This document shows positions 59,995 to 64,000 of a stretch of 64,000 bases of DNA, in pieces (the stretch's first letter is position 1; each line of letters starts with the position of its first letter). The stretch is taken from contig NZ_JBINJD010000001.1 of assembly GCF_043951915.1 (NCBI RefSeq), positions 26,354-90,353 of the forward strand. The letters run 5' to 3'. The notes beneath the pieces were generated by a model that saw only the letters and a program-made list of their open reading frames with translations, made no database searches and had not been told where the DNA came from. The DNA is from Alienimonas sp043951915. GTDB taxonomy: Bacteria > Planctomycetota > Planctomycetia > Planctomycetales > Planctomycetaceae. Both the position numbers and the translations under genes were made by a program.

Positions 59995-61350
59995 TTACGT
60001 CCGGGCGTTTCGCCACTCGACGAGGCGGTCCGCGGCCTGATCGCGGGGGACGGTCCACTGCTCGCGTTCGGCGAGGTTCTTGAAGGCGACGGTGCCCGCG
60101 GCGGCTTCCTCGTCGCCGACGATCGCCGCCGTGCCAAAGCCGCGGCCGGTGGCCCACTTCAGATGCTTGCCCAGCCCCCGCGGCTCCGGGGCGACGGTCA
60201 CGCGGAAGCCGCGTCCCCGCAATTCGCTGGCGAGGGCGAACACGTCCGGCAGGCGCTCTTCGCTCATCAGCGGGACGAACACCGCGGACGGGTCATTCGG
60301 GCGGGGTCCGCCCTCGGCCTTCTCCTCCAGGTGGGCGAGTAGGCGGTCGACCCCCAGACTGGCCCCGACCCCGGGGAGCGATTGCTTGGTGTAGAGCCCG
60401 GCGAGGTCGTCGTACCGCCCGCCGCTGCACACGCTGCCGAGCTTCGGGTCGTCCGTGAGAAACGTTTCGAAGATCACCCCCGTGTAGTAATCGAGGCCGC
60501 GGGCGATGGAGAGGTCCGCGACGAGACGGGCGGGCTGACACCCGCCGGCGACCGCCAGCCGCACGACCTCCGCGAGCCGGTCCAGCGCCGCGAGGCCCGT
60601 CTCGCTGCCTTCCAGCAGGGGGCGGGCCGCGGCGAAGGTCTCCGCGGCGTCGCCGGAGAGGGCGGCGAACTCCAACAACTTCGCGGCGGCCTGCTCCGAG
60701 GCGTCCGGCAGGGCGATCAACTCCGCCCGCACCGCGTCCGCCCCGACCTTCGGCAGTTTGTCGAGGGCCCGCAGCACGTCCGTCGCCCGCTCCCGCAATC
60801 CGAGCGTCTCCAGCAGGCCGTTCAACACGCCGCGGTGGTTCAGCCGGATCGTGAACTCGCCGCAGGAGGGTTCGACCTGCTCCGAGATCGCCGAGAGCAG
60901 GTCGTGAATCACGCAGACCGTCTCCGCGTCCGCGGCGATGCCGGTGGCGCCGATGGTGTCGAAGTCGCACTGCACGAATTCGCGGTAGCGCCCCTTCTGC
61001 GGCCGCTCGCCCCGCCAGACCGGGGCGATGTGGTAGCGGCGAAACGGGGTGCCCAGCGAACCGACGTGCTGGGCGGCGAAGCGGGCGAAGGGGACCGTGA
61101 GGTCGAACCGCATCGCCACGTCCCGCCCCCCCTGGTCGGTGAAGCGGAAGGTCTGCTTGTCGGTCTCGTCACCGCCCTTGCCGAGCAGGATCTCCGCGTA
61201 CTCCAGCGCCGGGGTGTCGATCGGCTCGATGCCGTATCGGTGGAACGTCGCCTTCGCCACGTCCGTGACCCGCTCCCGCAGGGCCGCGGCGGGGGGGAGG
61301 AAGTCGCGGAAGCCGCGGAGCGTCTGCGGTTTGATCAGGTCGCGGGACAA
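59995..61350 (-). CDS. hisS: Histidine-tRNA ligase
   Basis: 451 residues from a TTG at 61350; a longer upstream frame overlaps the previous gene and is unlike the family. Class II motifs: motif 1 region TLRGFRDFLPPAAALRERV, motif 2 FRRYHIAPVWRGERPQKGRYREFVQCDFD, His-binding ARGLDYYTGVIFE, and motif 3 GVGASLGVDRLLAHL. The C-terminal anticodon-binding domain begins PSAVFVPLMSEERLPD. It charges tRNA-His. It is 34 bases after the Cys-cluster gene, probably one transcript. Confidence 0.95.
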   Translation of the reverse strand: MSRDLIKPQTLRGFRDFLPPAAALRERVTDVAKATFHRYGIEPIDTPALEYAEILLGKGGDETDKQTFRFTDQGGRDVAMRFDLTVPFARFAAQHVGSLGTPFRRYHIAPVWRGERPQKGRYREFVQCDFDTIGATGIAADAETVCVIHDLLSAISEQVEPSCGEFTIRLNHRGVLNGLLETLGLRERATDVLRALDKLPKVGADAVRAELIALPDASEQAAAKLLEFAALSGDAAETFAAARPLLEGSETGLAALDRLAEVVRLAVAGGCQPARLVADLSIARGLDYYTGVIFETFLTDDPKLGSVCSGGRYDDLAGLYTKQSLPGVGASLGVDRLLAHLEEKAEGGPRPNDPSAVFVPLMSEERLPDVFALASELRGRGFRVTVAPEPRGLGKHLKWATGRGFGTAAIVGDEEAAAGTVAFKNLAEREQWTVPRDQAADRLVEWRNART

Positions 61351-61384
61351 ACGGATCTTTCGGGGACCGGCGGGCGGCGGGGCG

Positions 61385-61906
61385 TCAGTGGAGGACCGGC
61401 AGCAGGGCCGGCGGGTTCGCAGGGCGTTCCCGCGGCGGCAGGACGGCTTCGGCGTACTCGGCGATCTGTTCGGAGCACTCGAACAGGCGGTCGTGCCGGC
61501 CGTCGCCGTCGTATTCGCAGGACTCGTTCGAGTAGCCCCGGCAGATGTCCGGACGGGTCTCGTAGATGCCGCAGCGGTGGTCGGGGAGGAGGTGCTCGCA
61601 GTCACCGTGAACCGTGAGGAACCAGGCGTCGTCCTCCACGAAGATCGAGCAGTTTCCGTGGAGCAGATACCACCGCATGAAATCGAACTGGCGGTGCGAC
61701 TCCGGCGTCTCGATCGGGAGGGCGAAGTAGCGGCAGCAGCGCCCGGTGCAGTGGTCGCACGCCTCGGTCCCGGGGGGGAACTCGGCCCGGGGCAGGGGGG
61801 CGGCCGGGGCGGACGGGACGGGCAACGCGGGCGGTCTCCGGGAGGCGGGCGTTCGGGTTCGGACGACCCTGCGGGGCCGGGTGGGGCGGTCGTGCGGGGC
61901 GCGCAT
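61385..61906 (-). CDS. YkgJ-family cysteine cluster protein
   Basis: 173 residues from the ATG at 61906, though the first 45 are Arg/Pro-rich and the true start may be later. The cysteine pattern is CDHCTGRCCRYF, then HGNCSIF, GDCEHLLPDHRCGIYETRPDICRGY and a late SCEY. This is the CxxCxxxCC YkgJ/Fe-S-like arrangement expected to bind zinc or an iron-sulfur cluster. Role unknown; it precedes hisS on one transcript, an unremarkable location. Confidence 0.82.
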   Translation of the reverse strand: MRAPHDRPTRPRRVVRTRTPASRRPPALPVPSAPAAPLPRAEFPPGTEACDHCTGRCCRYFALPIETPESHRQFDFMRWYLLHGNCSIFVEDDAWFLTVHGDCEHLLPDHRCGIYETRPDICRGYSNESCEYDGDGRHDRLFECSEQIAEYAEAVLPPRERPANPPALLPVLH

Positions 61907-62082
61907 GCCGGACGGCGCCGGTTCTGGCGATCCGCGGCGGTCGGGGGCGACACGGCCCCCGGCCGCGGCCGATTCTGTTTGACCGCCGCGCGCGCCGCAA
62001 CTTAGCCTTTGCCGTCCCGCGGCGTCGGTCGCGGCGCCCGTTCCCGCGTCCGTCGCCCGCTTCGCCCCCGGATCTCGCCGCC

Positions 62083-62967
62083 GTGAAAATTTTCCGCATC
62101 GTCTGCAGCAGTCTGCTGGTGATCGGAGGGCTGGGGGCGTTCTACCTCTCCTTGCGGGCCCTCGACACGCAGGCGTCCTGGACCGCCGCGGCCGACGCCG
62201 CGGAGGCCGCCGCCGAACAGGCCGCGGAGGGGCTGCCCGCCCTACGCACCCGCGAACTGGCCCTGCGGAACGACATGCGGGCCGCCAACGCCGGCTTCGG
62301 GCAGGTCCTGACGGCGCCGAACGTGGCTCCCGACGCGCAAGGGAACGTCGTCGTCGAACTGGGCACGCAGGACGGGTTGGAAGCCGCCGCGGACGGCTCC
62401 GGGCCGATCGTGCACCTGTTCGCCCCCACCGGGAACGGCGACGAAAGCATGTACATCGGGGCCTTCACCGTGCAGCAGGCCGCGGAGCGTCAGGCCCAGT
62501 TGGCGCCGACCTTCGCCGTGCAGGACGGCGAGCCGCAGACCTGGCCGGTGGGCAACGGCGACTGGCGGGTGCGGTACGACGTGCCGGCGTCGCGGGCGTC
62601 CCGGTTCGTCGATCTGGATACGCTGCTGAACGAACGGCGGGAGTTACTGGGCAATCGCCGGAACATCCTCGCCCGTCAACAGCAGGAACTGACGGACGCC
62701 CAGGACACGCTGGCCGTGCGGGAGCGGGCCCTGCTCGGCGATCCGGAGGCGCCGGAAATCCCCGACGCGCCGGAGATCCGTGCCGGACTGGTGGCCCAGA
62801 CCACCGCCGAGGAGTTGGAGCGGGCGGAGGCGCTGGTCGAACTGGACCGGCTCCGCCGGGCGGTGAAGAATGCGAGCGATCAGTTGCGGGCGGCGCTGGC
62901 GGAGAACGTCGAACTCGCCGGCCGCCTGCCGACCGCCGCCCCGCCGCGGACCGCCAGCGGCGAGTGA
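62083..62967 (+). CDS. Membrane-anchored coiled-coil protein of unknown function
   Basis: 294 residues from a GTG at 62083. An N-terminal hydrophobic segment (IVCSSLLVIGGLGAFYLSL, about residues 6-24) can serve as anchor. A coiled-coil stretch TAAADAAEAAAEQAAEG follows, then a small beta region (GNVVVELGTQDGLEAA, IVHLFAPTGNGDESMYIGAF) and a second long helix from DLDTLLNERRELLGNRRNI to the end. I recognise no family. Such proteins often shape a complex at the inner membrane. It precedes the rhomboid gene by 58 bases. Confidence 0.68.
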   Translation: MKIFRIVCSSLLVIGGLGAFYLSLRALDTQASWTAAADAAEAAAEQAAEGLPALRTRELALRNDMRAANAGFGQVLTAPNVAPDAQGNVVVELGTQDGLEAAADGSGPIVHLFAPTGNGDESMYIGAFTVQQAAERQAQLAPTFAVQDGEPQTWPVGNGDWRVRYDVPASRASRFVDLDTLLNERRELLGNRRNILARQQQELTDAQDTLAVRERALLGDPEAPEIPDAPEIRAGLVAQTTAEELERAEALVELDRLRRAVKNASDQLRAALAENVELAGRLPTAAPPRTASGE

Positions 62968-63025
62968 CCCCGCCCGGGGTTCCCCTCGAACGCCGGTCCG
63001 ACGCCCCTTTTTCAGCGCCGCATCG

Positions 63026-63970
63026 ATGGGATTCGAGGACCGCGACTACGCTTGGGGCAGCTCGTCGAGGCGAGCCTTCCTCGGCGGCGGCAACCGGGCC
63101 GTCAAAGCGATCATCGCCACCTGCGCGGCGATCTTCGTCCTGCAACTGCTGACACTGCGTGCCCCGGCCGTCTACGGCGAACCGCCGCTGCGGGGGCTGT
63201 TCGGTCTCGACCCGAGCTTCCTCGCCTTCGGGCAGGTCTGGCGGCTGGTCACCTACGGCTTCCTGCACGACGAGGGCGGCCTGCTGCACATCGTCTTCAA
63301 CATGCTCTGGCTGTGGGGCCTGGGGCAGACGGTGGAGTCGCGGCTGGGCACGCGGGAGTTCGTCCTCTTCTACCTCGCAGCGCTGCTGTCCGGCGGACTG
63401 GTCTTCTCCGCACTGGAGCTGATCCCGGCGTTCTCCCCGGACCACGTCCGCACCGCCACCTGCGTGGGGGCCAGCGGGGCGGTGATGGGCGTGATCATGC
63501 TGTCGGCCCTGTGGGAGCCGCACCGGCCGATCAGCCTCATCTTCCTCACGGTGCCGCTGTGGTTGATCGCCACGGCTTACGGGGTGATCGAGACGTTCGC
63601 GGTGCTCAGCCGCATCGGCGCCGGGCGGGTCGCCGCGGACGGCGTGGCCCACGGCGCCCACTTCGGCGGCCTGCTGCTCGGCTGGGCCTACTACAAGCTG
63701 CACTGGAACTTCGAATCGGGCGTCGACCGCCTCACCGGGCGGTTCCCGCGGTTCACCTTCGCCGGCCTGAAACGCTCCGTCGGCGCCGGACCGAAGGTGC
63801 GGCTGCACCGCCCGGAGGACGAAGCCGGAGAAGACGACGACCTCGAACGCCGGGCCGACGCCGTGCTCGCCAAGCTGCACACCAACGGCGAATCAAGCCT
63901 GACCCGGAAAGAGCGGGCGACGCTGAAGCTCTACAGCGAACGCGCCCGGGCGAAACGCGAAGGCCGATAG
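63026..63970 (+). CDS. Rhomboid-family intramembrane serine protease
   Basis: 314 residues from the ATG at 63026. Six or more helices are present. FGQVWRLVTYGFLHDEGGLLHIVFNMLWLWGLG is the rhomboid L1/TM2 block; the catalytic serine is Ser150 in VGASGAVMG, and His212 in GVAHGAHFGGLLLGWAYY completes the dyad. After the protease core, about 80 residues form a cytosolic tail ending AKLHTNGESSLTRKERATLKLYSERA, similar to the tail of the pseudo-M50 protein at 55434. The protease should be active; substrates are unknown. Confidence 0.92.
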   Translation: MGFEDRDYAWGSSSRRAFLGGGNRAVKAIIATCAAIFVLQLLTLRAPAVYGEPPLRGLFGLDPSFLAFGQVWRLVTYGFLHDEGGLLHIVFNMLWLWGLGQTVESRLGTREFVLFYLAALLSGGLVFSALELIPAFSPDHVRTATCVGASGAVMGVIMLSALWEPHRPISLIFLTVPLWLIATAYGVIETFAVLSRIGAGRVAADGVAHGAHFGGLLLGWAYYKLHWNFESGVDRLTGRFPRFTFAGLKRSVGAGPKVRLHRPEDEAGEDDDLERRADAVLAKLHTNGESSLTRKERATLKLYSERARAKREGR

Positions 63971-64000
63971 CGGCGGCGGCCCCGCGAGCGGAGCGTCCCG

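Overview
The window is about 64 kb of very GC-rich chromosomal DNA that reads as housekeeping backbone of a Planctomycetota bacterium. The evidence is a combination of traits: a futalosine menaquinone pathway (mqnA, mqnC), Gram-negative envelope genes (lpxC, lpxA, skp), a PQQ-type beta-propeller lipoprotein, an RND/MMPL exporter, several secreted proteins without clear families, ECF sigma and anti-sigma genes, an oleC-oleD pair, and a lysine-rich HU. The genus cannot be fixed from the sequence alone. I see no insertion sequence, prophage, integrase, CRISPR array or plasmid replication gene. Genes are dense and often coupled by ATGA or GTGA overlaps, with GTG and TTG starts common.

Layout. 1-5.8 kb: a CYP152-type P450 cut by the window edge, hemW, an MMPL exporter and groES. 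5.8-13 kb, mostly minus strand: RNase E/G and rplU with two clear terminators, then hpf, ptsN, ptsH and ptsI (a regulatory PTS without sugar permeases), a small lipoprotein and the RNase P RNA. 13-22.5 kb: FHA protein, rsgA, PQQ-like lipoprotein, yceH, a large thioredoxin-fold lipoprotein, then an ECF sigma / anti-sigma / secreted protein set. 22.5-34 kb: eboE with an EamA transporter, a short UvrC-like nuclease, a DUF1080-like secreted protein, mutY, small planctomycetal proteins, an ATP-grasp enzyme, a SNF2 ATPase coupled to an unknown protein, and a PaaK-like ligase. 34-45 kb: metal-binding lipoprotein, homoserine dehydrogenase, mqnA-mqnC, DUF4058, an ABC exporter whose permease carries a CPBP protease domain, an amidohydrolase, FHA and HU. 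45-55 kb: tRNA-Glu, lspA, bcp, and a long minus-strand envelope and lipid region (secreted protein, oleC, oleD, skp, lpxC, lpxA, Gfo/Idh oxidoreductase). 55-64 kb: a catalytically degenerate M50 protease, an HD-GYP protein, a ketosynthase, a 41-residue membrane protein, a PD-(D/E)XK-like protein, hisS, a Cys-cluster protein, a coiled-coil protein and a rhomboid protease.

How the genes fit together. Envelope biogenesis is the main theme: LpxC/LpxA for lipid A, Skp for outer-membrane protein chaperoning, LspA for lipoproteins, MMPL and ABC exporters, and OleC/OleD for long-chain hydrocarbons. Respiratory quinone is made by MqnA/MqnC, possibly with the nearby amidohydrolase. Information processing is covered by RNase E/G, RNase P, RsgA, HPF, HisS, tRNA-Glu, L21 and HU. 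I did not find an obvious new defence or mobile system. The most unusual items are the pseudo-protease that shares a C-terminal tail with the rhomboid, the MutY with Glu in place of the catalytic Asp, the HPr without its regulatory serine, the ABC-CPBP fusion, the ATP-grasp gene with no normal start next to a small acidic protein, and a hairpin sequence that recurs 24 kb apart.
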